From: Clostridiales bacterium
GTDB taxonomy: Bacteria; Bacillota; Clostridia; Oscillospirales; CAG-272
Direction of reading: 5' to 3'
Assembly (NCBI GenBank): GCA_003150035.1
Contig: QALR01000023.1
Span: 1 to 54,979 of the forward strand
DNA length: 54,979 nucleotides
The notes beneath the pieces were generated by a model, which made no database searches, had not been told where the DNA came from, and worked only from the letters and a program-made list of their open reading frames with translations. This document shows positions 18,241 to 26,308 of the stretch, piece after piece; position 1 is the first letter of the stretch; every line of letters begins with the position of its first letter. The position numbers were made by a program, and so were the translations under genes.

Positions 18241-18534
18241 ATGGCAAAGAGAGAACGGGACGAAAAGCTTGATTTTTTGTTTGAGGGCATCCTGACGCTG
18301 AAAACCGTGGAGGAATGCTACGATTTCTTCGGGGATTTGTGTACGAAAACGGAGCTGCGGGAGATGTCGAAGCGTCTTTTGGCGGCCAAGCTGATTTCCG
18401 AAGGGGAAAAATACGCGGACATTGTGGAAAAGACCGGACTCAGCACGGCGACTATCACGCGTGTCAACGGATGCTTCCGTGACGGCAATGACGGGTATGT
18501 AAACGTGCTAGCAAGGCTTGCGGAAAAATCATAG
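18241..18534 (+). CDS. YerC/YecD family TrpR-related protein
   Basis: Protein of 97 residues starting at the ATG at 18241, which follows ATCGGAGGAATTTCC. A longer frame open from 18121 overlaps the previous gene and is not needed. The TrpR/YerC helix-turn-helix is recognisable: FFGDLCTKTELREMSKRL, then LISEGEKYADIVEKTGLSTATITRV as the DNA-binding part. B. subtilis YerC is a homologue of unclear regulon, so ligand and targets are unknown. It stands between the DUF2344 gene and an SDR gene, each separated by short gaps. Confidence 0.88.
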   Translation: MAKRERDEKLDFLFEGILTLKTVEECYDFFGDLCTKTELREMSKRLLAAKLISEGEKYADIVEKTGLSTATITRVNGCFRDGNDGYVNVLARLAEKS

Positions 18535-18578
18535 CGGCGACGCTCCGCCGGATTTTATCATAATTTAAGGGGAGAATC

Positions 18579-19334
18579 ATGAAAAAAACGGTCATTGTAA
18601 CGGGCGCTTCGCGCGGAATCGGGCGCGCAGTGTCCCTGCGGCTTGCTTCCGACGGCTTTATTGTGATTGCCGCCGCTCGCGCGGATGCAGAAAAGGCGGC
18701 GGACTATATCGGAGAGCTGCAAGAAATTTCTCCGGAATCGATGTATGTCAGCGCGGATATTTCATCCGTCAGGGACAGGGAGAGCCTTGTCGATACGGCG
18801 TTTGAGCGGTTCGGAAGGCTCGATATCCTTGTCAATAACGCCGGTGTGGCGCCGACGGAGCGGCGGGATATTCTGGAGATGACGGAAGAAAGTATGCAGC
18901 GCCTTCTTGACATCAATCTGAAGGGGACGTTTTTCCTCACACAGTATGCGGCGCGCCGGATGCTTGCCTGCGGAACGGGGGATATGATTATCAATGTGAC
19001 GTCAATGTCCGCCTATACGGCAAGCATCAATCGGGGAGAGTATTGCATTTCCAAGGCGGGACTTGCCATGGCGACGGAGCTGTTTGCCGCGCGGCTCGCG
19101 GGGGAGGGCATTCGTGTTTATGAGATTCGTCCGGGCATTATCCGCACGGATATGACGGCGGTCGTGACCGAAAAATATGAGGCGCAAATTGCAGCGGGGC
19201 TGCTGCCGATTGCGCGCATGGGTACGCCGCAGGACATTGCCTGCGCGGTATCCGCGCTTGCCGGAGGCGCTCTGCCGTATTCAACCGGCGAGGTCATCAA
19301 CGTGGACGGCGGCTTTCATCTGCGCACGCTGTAA
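18579..19334 (+). CDS. Short-chain dehydrogenase/reductase (FabG-like)
   Basis: Protein of 251 residues. The NAD(P) motif TGASRGIGRAV, the NNAG motif, the catalytic serine region TSMSAYTAS, the YCISK motif (Tyr and Lys spaced by three) and the C-terminal STGEVINVDGG all fit a classical SDR. It is annotated as FabG-like by similarity, but the context is not fatty-acid synthesis: nine bases downstream begins a fumarate-reductase-like flavoprotein. The two are probably one operon, suggesting a catabolic or cofactor-linked redox pair whose substrate is unknown. GGGGAG precedes the ATG. Confidence 0.85.
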   Translation: MKKTVIVTGASRGIGRAVSLRLASDGFIVIAAARADAEKAADYIGELQEISPESMYVSADISSVRDRESLVDTAFERFGRLDILVNNAGVAPTERRDILEMTEESMQRLLDINLKGTFFLTQYAARRMLACGTGDMIINVTSMSAYTASINRGEYCISKAGLAMATELFAARLAGEGIRVYEIRPGIIRTDMTAVVTEKYEAQIAAGLLPIARMGTPQDIACAVSALAGGALPYSTGEVINVDGGFHLRTL

Positions 19335-19343
19335 GGAGACGAT

Positions 19344-21284
19344 ATGGAAGAGATTACAGCGGGGAAGTACCGAATTCCGGTTTTACGGGCAAGGGTGACG
19401 GTCGTCGGGAGCGGGGCTGCCGGCTACAGCACGGCGGACGCGCTTTATGAGATGGGCGTCAGGGATATTCTTGTTGTGACCGAAGGGCGGCGGATGGGAA
19501 CCTCGCGCAATACGGGCTCCGACAAGCAAACGTATTATAAGCTGAATATGGCGGGCGGGATTCCCGATTCCGTTTACGATATGGCGCGTTCTCTGATGCG
19601 CGGCGGCTCTATGCACGGGGATATTGCCTTATCGGACGCTGCACTGTCGGCGCGGGCCTTTTTTAAGCTTGTCAATCTCGGCGTGCCGTTCCCGATGAAT
19701 GAGTACGGAGAATATGTCGGCTATCAGACCGACCATGATACGACCACCCGCGCGACTTCGGCAGGGCCGCTCACCTCTCAATATATGACCGAGGCGCTCG
19801 AGCGCTCGGTCATGCAAAAGGGAATCCCGGTTCTTGACAGGCACCGCGTCATCAAGATTCTGACGGAAGGCGACCGCGCCACGGGGCTTCTCACCCTATG
19901 CCCGGCGTTTGCGGGAGGGGATAATCCCATCGGTCTTTGCACGGTGCTTTCGGGGGATATTGTCTATGCCGTCGGGGGACCCTCTGCCATTTATGCGGAC
20001 ACCGTATATCCGGAAAGCCAGACCTCGTCGCTCGGCATGGCGTTTGAGGCAGGTGCCGCCGGCGCGAATCTGACGGAATCACAGTATGGCATCGCCTCCA
20101 CCTGTTTTCGGTGGAATCTTTCCGGCACCTATCAGCAGGTTTTGCCGCGTTATGTCTCCGTGGATGAAAACGGCATCGAACGGGAGTTTCTTACCGATGC
20201 TTTTTCCTCCGAGGAAGAGATGCTTTCTGCGATTTTTTCCAAGGGTTATGAATGGCCGTTTGACCCGAAAAAGACGACATCCGGCGGCTCGTCGAGAGTG
20301 GATCTCGCCGTATTCCGGGAAAAGCAGGCGGGGCGGCGTGTGTTTCTGGATTATCGCGAAAACCCTTCTTCGCTTATGAAAAACGGACACGTGGATTTTT
20401 CGCGTTTGCCGGAAAAAGCACGGGTCTATCTTGAAAATTCGGAGGCTCTCCTTTCTCGTCCGATTGAGAGACTGATGGGGATGAACCGTCCCGCGGTGGA
20501 GCTGTATGCGGCGCACGGAATCGACCTTTCCTGCGAAATGCTGGAAATTGCTGTTTGCGCGCAGCACTGCAACGGAGGGCTTTCTGTGAACCGCAGAAGA
20601 GAGAGCACAACGCTTCGGAATTTTTACGCGGTCGGAGAATGCGCGGGCACGTTCGGCGTATATCGGCCGGGCGGTTCGGCGCTCAATGCCACGCAGACGG
20701 GCGCGTTGCTTGCTGCTATGGATATCGCCGCCAAGGAGCCTGCCCCCTCGCCGTCGGAGGAGGGGGTGCGGCGGCTTGTCGTGTCGGAGTGGGAAAGGCT
20801 TCTTTCCATGCGGGGAGATGTGACAAGAGAAGAAATCCTGTCCCGGAGACGGAGACTAGGCGAGCGCATGTCGGACTGCGCGGCGTTTTTGCGAAATCCG
20901 GCGAAAATCGATGCGGCGTTTTCCGCTTGCCGCGATGCCATTGCTTCCTTTGATGCGGATTACGGTGTCTGTGACGAGACGCTTCTTATCGACGCGCTTA
21001 TCAATCGGGATATCCTCGTCACTCAGCTTGTTTTCCTTGGCGCTTTGCGTGATTATCTTGCTGACGGCGGGGGTAGCCGCGGTTCGTATCTTGTCACGGA
21101 TGGAGATGCCGAAAAAGCGCTTCATGAGGCGCCGGCGCTGGATATTTCTCATGGCGGATTTGTGCAGAATACCCGGCTGTCCGGGATGACGGTTTCTTCC
21201 TTTTTTGAACCGGTGCGGCCGCTTCCCGAAAGTGACCAATGGTTTGAGCGCGTTTGGAACCGATATCGGGAAATGAAAAAATAA
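19344..21284 (+). CDS. FAD-dependent oxidoreductase of the fumarate reductase/aspartate oxidase superfamily
   Basis: Protein of 646 residues with GGAGACGAT ahead of the ATG. An FAD-binding Rossmann motif, VVGSGAAGYSTADAL, lies near residue 20, and a C-terminal FAD site (YAVGECAGTFGVYRPGGSALN) lies near residue 430. Between them is the capping region typical of succinate dehydrogenase/fumarate reductase-type flavoproteins. The region TSRNTGSDKQTYYKLN near residue 55 deviates from fumarate reductase and suggests a different substrate. The gene is nine bases behind the SDR, so the two are likely co-expressed. The substrate is not identifiable; a role in oxidation or reduction of an unsaturated sugar acid or similar compound is only inference. 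Confidence 0.82.
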   Translation: MEEITAGKYRIPVLRARVTVVGSGAAGYSTADALYEMGVRDILVVTEGRRMGTSRNTGSDKQTYYKLNMAGGIPDSVYDMARSLMRGGSMHGDIALSDAALSARAFFKLVNLGVPFPMNEYGEYVGYQTDHDTTTRATSAGPLTSQYMTEALERSVMQKGIPVLDRHRVIKILTEGDRATGLLTLCPAFAGGDNPIGLCTVLSGDIVYAVGGPSAIYADTVYPESQTSSLGMAFEAGAAGANLTESQYGIASTCFRWNLSGTYQQVLPRYVSVDENGIEREFLTDAFSSEEEMLSAIFSKGYEWPFDPKKTTSGGSSRVDLAVFREKQAGRRVFLDYRENPSSLMKNGHVDFSRLPEKARVYLENSEALLSRPIERLMGMNRPAVELYAAHGIDLSCEMLEIAVCAQHCNGGLSVNRRRESTTLRNFYAVGECAGTFGVYRPGGSALNATQTGALLAAMDIAAKEPAPSPSEEGVRRLVVSEWERLLSMRGDVTREEILSRRRRLGERMSDCAAFLRNPAKIDAAFSACRDAIASFDADYGVCDETLLIDALINRDILVTQLVFLGALRDYLADGGGSRGSYLVTDGDAEKALHEAPALDISHGGFVQNTRLSGMTVSSFFEPVRPLPESDQWFERVWNRYREMKK

Positions 21285-21288
21285 GAGA

Positions 21289-21418
21289 CCTATCCCCGTC
21301 ATGCGACGTGGCAAGGGCCGGAAAAGCAGGCTTCGACATGCAGCAAGAGGAGCCTATTTCCTACTGAATGCAAAAGGAATCCCCGCCGGAGCGGCGGAGA
21401 ACATCCCCTTAAGTGATA
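21289..21418. ncRNA. Structured 130-nt intergenic element, copy 1
   Basis: Fills the gap between the flavoprotein stop (21284) and the RBS (AAAGGAG, 21418-21424) of the ribokinase-family gene. Read on plus it begins CCTATCCCCGTCATG and ends CATCCCCTTAAGTGATA. The terminal TATC (21291-21294) can pair with GATA (21415-21418). A hairpin, CCGC-CGGA-GCGG, lies at 21383-21394. The same arrangement recurs at 49689-49818 with nearly equal length and shared blocks, so this is a repeated structured element. I do not recognise it as any riboswitch class whose consensus I can recall. The sense strand is uncertain: here the plus strand would be the leader of the kinase gene, while copy 2 is a leader in the opposite sense. 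Confidence 0.6.
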
Positions 21419-21434
21419 AAGGAGAAAGATCATC

Positions 21435-22361
21435 ATGAAAAAAGTACTTGTCGTAAGCTCCGCCAACATGGATTTTGTTCAGCGGATGCATCGGGTGCCG
21501 CAGCGCGGCGAAACAGTGACGGAAAGCATGGATTACGCCTATGTCCCGGGAGGGAAGGGCGCCAACAGCGCCGTCGCCTTTGCAAGGCTTGGCACGGACT
21601 GCGTTTTTTGTACCTGTCTGGGAGACGACGAAAACGGACGGGTGCTACGGACGCTCTATGAAAAGGAGGGCATTGATACTTCCCATATCGCGGTTTCCCG
21701 GACGGCGCCGACGGGACTTGCTTCCATTTTGGTGGAGGAGGACGGGAGCAATCGCATCATCGTGTATCCGGGAGCCAATTCTGTGATTTCCGACGAGAAC
21801 ATCCGCGCAGCATTTGACGTGAAGCCGGACGCCGTATATGTACAGCTGGAAATTCCTGACCGCGCCGTACTTTTCGCCTCTGCGCTTGCGCATGAGAGAG
21901 GAATCCCGTTCATCGTGGATGCGGGTCCGGCGCGCGCGGACTTTCCTTTGGAAAAGCTTGCCGGCGTTTGTATTTTTTCTCCGAACGAAACGGAGACCAA
22001 GGTTTTCACCGGCATTGCGCCGGACGACGAGAGCTCGCGGCTCGCGGCGGCGAGCGCTTTGTATCAAATGGTCAGGCCGGAATATGTCGTGCTCAAGCTT
22101 GGCGGCGCCGGCTGCTATCTCTTTGACGGAGCGAGAGGGGTGACGCTGCCGACCTATCCGGTGAAAGTGAGGGATACAACGGCGGCGGGCGATACCTTTA
22201 CCGCGGCGCTTGTTCGCTTCTATCTCGACGGTGAGCCGATGGAGCGCGCGGTGCGCCTTGCAAACTGCGCCGCTTCCGTCGCCGTGTCGCGTCCCGGCGC
22301 TTCCGCGTCGATTCCCACACTGGAAGAAACGCTTGCCTTCGCGAGAGAACACGGGGTTTGA
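21435..22361 (+). CDS. rbsK: Ribokinase-family (PfkB) sugar kinase
   Basis: Protein of 308 residues. PfkB motifs are complete: the substrate-binding GGKGANSAVAFARLG near residue 40 and the C-terminal DTTAAGDTFTAAL with the catalytic Asp and anion hole (GAGD). The family phosphorylates ribose or related sugars and nucleosides with ATP. Ribokinase is the best match, but the substrate is not proven. The ribosome binding site AAAGGAG is ten bases upstream of the ATG and directly abuts the structured element at 21289-21418. A bidirectional terminator at 22386-22421 follows. Confidence 0.85.
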   Translation: MKKVLVVSSANMDFVQRMHRVPQRGETVTESMDYAYVPGGKGANSAVAFARLGTDCVFCTCLGDDENGRVLRTLYEKEGIDTSHIAVSRTAPTGLASILVEEDGSNRIIVYPGANSVISDENIRAAFDVKPDAVYVQLEIPDRAVLFASALAHERGIPFIVDAGPARADFPLEKLAGVCIFSPNETETKVFTGIAPDDESSRLAAASALYQMVRPEYVVLKLGGAGCYLFDGARGVTLPTYPVKVRDTTAAGDTFTAALVRFYLDGEPMERAVRLANCAASVAVSRPGASASIPTLEETLAFAREHGV

Positions 22362-22385
22362 ACGAATCAAATATCATCATAAAAA

Positions 22386-22421
22386 AGCGAGCGACGAAAG
22401 AACATTCTTTCGTCGCTCGCT
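22386..22421. terminator. Bidirectional intrinsic terminator between convergent genes
   Basis: A near-perfect inverted repeat with 17-bp arms (22386-22402 and 22405-22421), preceded by A6 and followed by TTTG. It separates the plus-strand kinase gene from the minus-strand lipoprotein gene ending at 22446. Confidence 0.85.
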
Positions 22422-22445
22422 TTGCTTGGCGATAAAGGCGATTTT

Positions 22446-23003
22446 TTATGCAGACGCATCATACTTTGAAACAAACCGCTCTCTCTCAACCGCAAATTGA
22501 TTTTGAACATAATTTTCATATTGCGCGAGACTTTCCTCGGTATATTCGACCGTTCCCCAAAATTCAGATAGCAGAAGCTCTCCGTCGGATTGCCCGTATG
22601 CCATAAAAATGTAGGTTTCTCCGACCTCGGGCAGCCCTGTTTCCTGAATCTTGTCGGATTCATAGAGCAGCATCGTGCCGTCCTCTAAAATTCCGCCGTG
22701 CTTGCTGCCCTGGATATCAGAGACGAGCTCTCCCTTGATATTTTTCTCCACATGGATTTTATAGGAGCTTTTGTCATTTTCTTCTGTGACTGCATAGGCT
22801 GCTTCCGTCACTTTTCCGACAAAAACGTAATCCACGGCACCGACATACCCAAAAAGATTGGTTTCATCAATCCCCATGGTAACATGAGTGTAAACGGTTT
22901 TTCCGTTCCATTCCACCGGCTTTGCCGCACAGGATGTGAGTAGTGCCGTAACGAGAAACATCGAAAGCGTGCAGAGAAAAATTTTCGTTTTAATTGGATT
23001 CAT
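22446..23003 (-). CDS. Small lipoprotein of unknown function
   Basis: Protein of 185 residues. A signal peptide with lipobox LLTSC at about residues 21-25 is followed by a single soluble domain. The domain contains VFVGKVTEAAYAV, VEKNIKGELVSDI and EVGETYIFMAYG, a beta-rich pattern seen in secreted proteins of Firmicutes that lack a defined role. It lies downstream of the ECF sigma factor and its membrane partner, in the same direction and 28 bases after the latter, so it is probably a member of that operon and could be a target or sensor of the sigma system (inference). Confidence 0.72.
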   Translation of the reverse strand: MNPIKTKIFLCTLSMFLVTALLTSCAAKPVEWNGKTVYTHVTMGIDETNLFGYVGAVDYVFVGKVTEAAYAVTEENDKSSYKIHVEKNIKGELVSDIQGSKHGGILEDGTMLLYESDKIQETGLPEVGETYIFMAYGQSDGELLLSEFWGTVEYTEESLAQYENYVQNQFAVERERFVSKYDASA

Positions 23004-23031
23004 AGGGGGAAATTCCTTTCTGTAAAAATAT

Positions 23032-23859
23032 TTAAGGCTCCGTCAAAATTTCAATTTTGTCGTAATCTCCTTTATCCACTGTAATAAAGAAATGGCTGCT
23101 AATCGTTTCAGAAACGACCTGCTCGGAATCCGCGCAAAACACGAGAGACAGACTTCCGCCCGTAAGGTCGCGGGAACGACTGCTGTCGAAGCGATAGGAG
23201 CAGGTGTCCTTGATGGCGACGGCGACAAGCGTATGATCTTCAAAGTATTCGTCATGATAATCGGGGATGCTGTTGATATCAGACTCCGGAACGTTATATT
23301 GGTCACGCAGTTTATTCAGATAAGCGGCAAGCTCCGACAGGGAATCTATTATGGCCGCTTCTTTTTGCAGGGTTTCTGTTTCATGGCGTATGTGTGTGTT
23401 AGTAAAAAAAAGATCCAATCGGAAGCTGAATTCTGGTGGCGTTGGCGGCTTTGTCGATTGCTCGGTCTTTTGAATGTCAGTGGTTTGAATGTCGGTGGTT
23501 TGAACATTGGTGGTAGACACCGTGGTTTCCGGCGGGCCGGTTGTCACAAAGGTTTCGGCGGCGGTTCCGGTCGTTTCCGTGAAAGCGGCAGTGTCCGAGG
23601 CGTCGCTTTCAGAGATGGAAGGGGAACCCGTTTCATCGGAACTGCCCTTCTTATCTCCGTAATAGGATTCATTCTCGGAAGGGGCTTCCGCGTTTGCCGG
23701 TATGAGAAAGACGCTGAAATAAACGCTGACGGTGATAAAAAGGCAAATAGAGCAAAGCAGTATTGTTTCCCGCAGCTTTTTGCGGCGTATTTTTCGCTGT
23801 TCTTCATAACGTGCGGCTTTTTCCCATACCATGCGGCGGAACTCATCTTTATTCTTCAT
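23032..23859 (-). CDS. Single-pass membrane protein, probable anti-sigma partner
   Basis: Protein of 275 residues. A basic N-terminal tail of about 32 residues (KDEFRRMVWEKAARYEEQRK) is followed by one membrane helix, then a long Ser/Thr-rich stretch with repeated TT-QTTDIQ units, then a C-terminal extracellular domain. The start overlaps the end of the ECF sigma gene by 11 bases. That arrangement and topology are typical of anti-sigma factors, with a short cytoplasmic sigma-binding part and an outer sensor, but the tail is too short to show a recognisable zinc-binding domain. The anti-sigma role is therefore inference from gene order. Confidence 0.7.
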   Translation of the reverse strand: MKNKDEFRRMVWEKAARYEEQRKIRRKKLRETILLCSICLFITVSVYFSVFLIPANAEAPSENESYYGDKKGSSDETGSPSISESDASDTAAFTETTGTAAETFVTTGPPETTVSTTNVQTTDIQTTDIQKTEQSTKPPTPPEFSFRLDLFFTNTHIRHETETLQKEAAIIDSLSELAAYLNKLRDQYNVPESDINSIPDYHDEYFEDHTLVAVAIKDTCSYRFDSSRSRDLTGGSLSLVFCADSEQVVSETISSHFFITVDKGDYDKIEILTEP

Positions 23860-24421
23860 AACAGATTCCTTCCTTTCTCAAAGCTTCCCGCAAGGCGTTT
23901 TTTGCCCGATATGACAGGTTTGCCATTTGCTTTTTGCTTTTTTTCATGATTTGTGCAATATCCTCATTGTCCATTTCTTCAAAGAATGCGAGGTGGAGAT
24001 AGGTCGCGTAATCTTCGCACAGTCCCTCGGAGATTTCTTTGATTTTTCTTTTTTCCTCACTGGATATGACAGACCTTTCCACAATGTCGATGTCGGTGGA
24101 ATCCTCCGGCATCTCTTCTTCCGGCATGGAGGAAAACCGTTTTTCCCGCCGGATATGGTCGACCGCCTTGTGTCTTGCAATAGAAAAAAGATAAGTTTTG
24201 AAAGAGCTTTTGAAGGAGTACCGTTTTTTATGGATGAGAAGCTCCATAAAGGTATCGGCAGCAAGGTCTTCGGCGGTTGCAAAGTTGTTTACATATCGGT
24301 TAATAAAATAGATAAGGCTGTCATGATAAAGCTCAATGATTTCATCAAAGCCACTTTCGTCCCCATCAAGGAAACGTTGGAAGCTCGCAGCTCCACTATC
24401 CATGAGGTCCTCCTTTTTCAT
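23849..24421 (-). CDS. ECF-type RNA polymerase sigma factor
   Basis: Protein of 190 residues. Region 2 is clear: DEIIELYHDSLIYFINRYV, AEDLAADTFMEL and FSIARHKAVDHIRREKR. Region 4 is YATYLHLAFFEEMDNEDIAQ with the recognition helix MKKSKKQMANLSYRAKNAL. It directs RNA polymerase to stress or envelope promoters; the regulon is unknown. The stop codon overlaps the start of the membrane protein gene, so the two are translationally coupled. The promoter at 24572-24600 is a housekeeping type, so transcription does not obviously depend on the factor itself. Confidence 0.88.
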   Translation of the reverse strand: MKKEDLMDSGAASFQRFLDGDESGFDEIIELYHDSLIYFINRYVNNFATAEDLAADTFMELLIHKKRYSFKSSFKTYLFSIARHKAVDHIRREKRFSSMPEEEMPEDSTDIDIVERSVISSEEKRKIKEISEGLCEDYATYLHLAFFEEMDNEDIAQIMKKSKKQMANLSYRAKNALREALRKEGICYEE

Positions 24422-24571
24422 AAGCTCGTGGGCTTACGTTTTTTTGTCGGGTCAGAGGTCGTTTTTTCTCACTCTTTTCCCAAAGTTTTTCGGTGGATTT
24501 TTATCCGACGTGCTAGGAATATACCAACCAGAAAAGGCCGCGGCGGAAAAATCCTTGTTTAACCTATCAAT

Positions 24572-24600
24572 ATTATAACATAAGCGGAGTCCCGCTTCAA
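24572..24600 (-). promoter_or_regulatory. Promoter of the ECF sigma factor operon
   Basis: Minus-strand TTGAAG (24595-24600) and TATAAT (24572-24577) with a 17-nt spacer, about 150 bases upstream of the sigma factor ATG at 24421. No operator is obvious in the 24422-24571 leader. Confidence 0.7.
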
Positions 24601-24610
24601 TAGGCAAAAG

Positions 24611-24634
24611 AAGGAGCTGCACGGGCAGCTCCTT
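24611..24634 (-). terminator. Intrinsic terminator after hslO
   Basis: A perfect 10-bp stem, AAGGAGCTGC/GCAGCTCCTT, with a 4-nt loop and flanking A/T bases. It lies just beyond the hslO stop at 24645. Confidence 0.75.
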
Positions 24635-24644
24635 TAGAATGGCC

Positions 24645-25517
24645 TTATTTTTGATACGCTTCAATTTCCTCTCGTGTGAAGACATATTTTTTATCACAGA
24701 ATTGGCAACAAACCTCGATGGTTTTGTCGCCGCGGAAGGTATCGTCCAGCTCTTTTTCGGAAAAGCTCCCGAGCGCGCGCAGGATCCGTCCCCTTGTGCA
24801 ATCGCAGCGGTATTCCGCGGGAAACGTGTCAAAAATGTCGTATTCTAACCCGTCCAAAGCAAGATCTGCGATTTCCTCGTTTGACATTCCGCGGTCGAAG
24901 AGCGCGGAAATATTCGAGAGCCGCGGCAGATTTTTCTCGATGGAGGCGATGGTTTCCTCCGGGGCGCCGGGCAGAAGCTGAATGAGAATCCCACCTGCCG
25001 CTTTGCAGGAGAGGTCGGTATCCACGAGAACACCGAGGGCACACACGGTGGGGATTTGCTCGCTTTGTGCAAAATAGGAGCAGATATCCTCCGCGATCTC
25101 TCCGCTGACAATTTCACAGAAGCCGGTTTGCGGCTCTCCCGTCCCTTCGTCTCGGATGACGCATAGCTCGCCACGACCGATAATGCCGCCGACATTGAGC
25201 TTTCCGTCCTCTTTCTTTGGCAGCTGTGCGAGAGGATTCTGAATATATCCCTTGACATTGCCTTCGTAATCGGAAACGGCAAGTACCGTTCCCGCAGGGC
25301 CGTCTCCTTTGAATTTAACAGTGAGCCGCCCCTGCGGTTCCTTGAGCATCGTGCCCATCAGCGCCGCTGCCGTCATGACACGCCCAAGCGCCGCGGTCGC
25401 GGTCGGCACGGTGCCGTGATACCGCACGGCGGTATCGACGATTTCGGTTGAGTTGATGACGATGATGCGAGCGGCGCCGTCCCGCGTCATGGCGCGCAGT
25501 ACATTATCCTTTGCCAT
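24645..25517 (-). CDS. hslO: Redox-regulated chaperone Hsp33
   Basis: Protein of 290 residues from the ATG at 25517, which has AAGGAGG upstream; an ATG at 25535 lies before this site and is unlikely. Hsp33 prevents aggregation of unfolded proteins under oxidative stress in the cytosol. The C-terminal zinc-binding redox switch is present: CDC near residue 237 and CQFC near 270. The core carries ATAALGRVMTAAALMG and FKGDGPAGTVLAVSD. The gene follows a methyltransferase gene by a short gap and ends at the terminator at 24611-24634. Confidence 0.95.
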   Translation of the reverse strand: MAKDNVLRAMTRDGAARIIVINSTEIVDTAVRYHGTVPTATAALGRVMTAAALMGTMLKEPQGRLTVKFKGDGPAGTVLAVSDYEGNVKGYIQNPLAQLPKKEDGKLNVGGIIGRGELCVIRDEGTGEPQTGFCEIVSGEIAEDICSYFAQSEQIPTVCALGVLVDTDLSCKAAGGILIQLLPGAPEETIASIEKNLPRLSNISALFDRGMSNEEIADLALDGLEYDIFDTFPAEYRCDCTRGRILRALGSFSEKELDDTFRGDKTIEVCCQFCDKKYVFTREEIEAYQK

Positions 25518-25541
25518 AAAAGACCTCCTTAACATGACCCC

Positions 25542-26291
25542 TTATTTCACACAAACGAAAAAGCACCGCTGCGAATCGGGGGAAAGCGGGGAAAAATCCG
25601 TATCCGCAAACGTTTCTACATGAGAAAAGCCTGCCTCGGAAAGCTTTTTTTTCAAAGTGCCTATCGCGTAGCATCGCTGCCGCTGATTCTCGTCAAACCG
25701 ATGCCAGATGGATTTTGGCTCGTCTTTCACAAAGAAAGTGAGATAAAAATCGCACAGCCTGCTTTTTTCATGGTATTCATTCTGCCAGATGACGAACAAA
25801 TCCTCGTATTCATAGACGAAAGCGTTGTCGGCAAAAATCTGCTTGTATTTGTAGGGGGTATTGACGTCGAAGAGAAAGAGGCCTCCGCCCGCAAGCGTTT
25901 CATAAACTCTGGAAAAGCAGGAGGAAACGTCTGCCGTCACTGTCAGGTAATTGACGCTGTCAAAGCTGCAGATAGCGGCGTCGCAGATTCCGCCGGCATT
26001 AAACGCGGCAATATTCTGCTCAGAAAGACAAACGCGAAGTCCTCTGTCATCTGCTTTTTTTCTGGCAAGACACAGCATTTCGGCGCTTGCGTCAATTCCG
26101 GTCATGTCATAGCCGTGTGCGGCGAGCGGAAGCGTGATATTTCCTGTGCCACAGGCGAGATCAAGGATTTTTTCCGGCCGGATGCCGAATTTTTCAAAGC
26201 ATCGCAGGTAGAACGACACCCACGCGCCGTAATCGGTATCCTCCATCAGCCGGTCGTAAAATCCCGCAAGAACGGCGTACGGTTCTGTCAT
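25542..26291 (-). CDS. SAM-dependent methyltransferase (class I)
   Basis: Protein of 249 residues starting at the ATG at 26291, with GGGAGG upstream. A longer frame from 26408 overlaps the upstream gene and lacks a site. Motif I is ILDLACGTGNITLPLAA, followed by GIDASAEML and the post-I acidic position. The DRLMEDTDYGAWVSFY N-terminus is typical of a Firmicutes methyltransferase branch whose substrate is unknown. It sits between an Old-Yellow-type gene and hslO on the same strand, with gaps of about 20 bases, suggesting one operon. Confidence 0.85.
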   Translation of the reverse strand: MTEPYAVLAGFYDRLMEDTDYGAWVSFYLRCFEKFGIRPEKILDLACGTGNITLPLAAHGYDMTGIDASAEMLCLARKKADDRGLRVCLSEQNIAAFNAGGICDAAICSFDSVNYLTVTADVSSCFSRVYETLAGGGLFLFDVNTPYKYKQIFADNAFVYEYEDLFVIWQNEYHEKSRLCDFYLTFFVKDEPKSIWHRFDENQRQRCYAIGTLKKKLSEAGFSHVETFADTDFSPLSPDSQRCFFVCVK

Positions 26292-26308
26292 ACGTACCTC
26301 CCTGGCGG

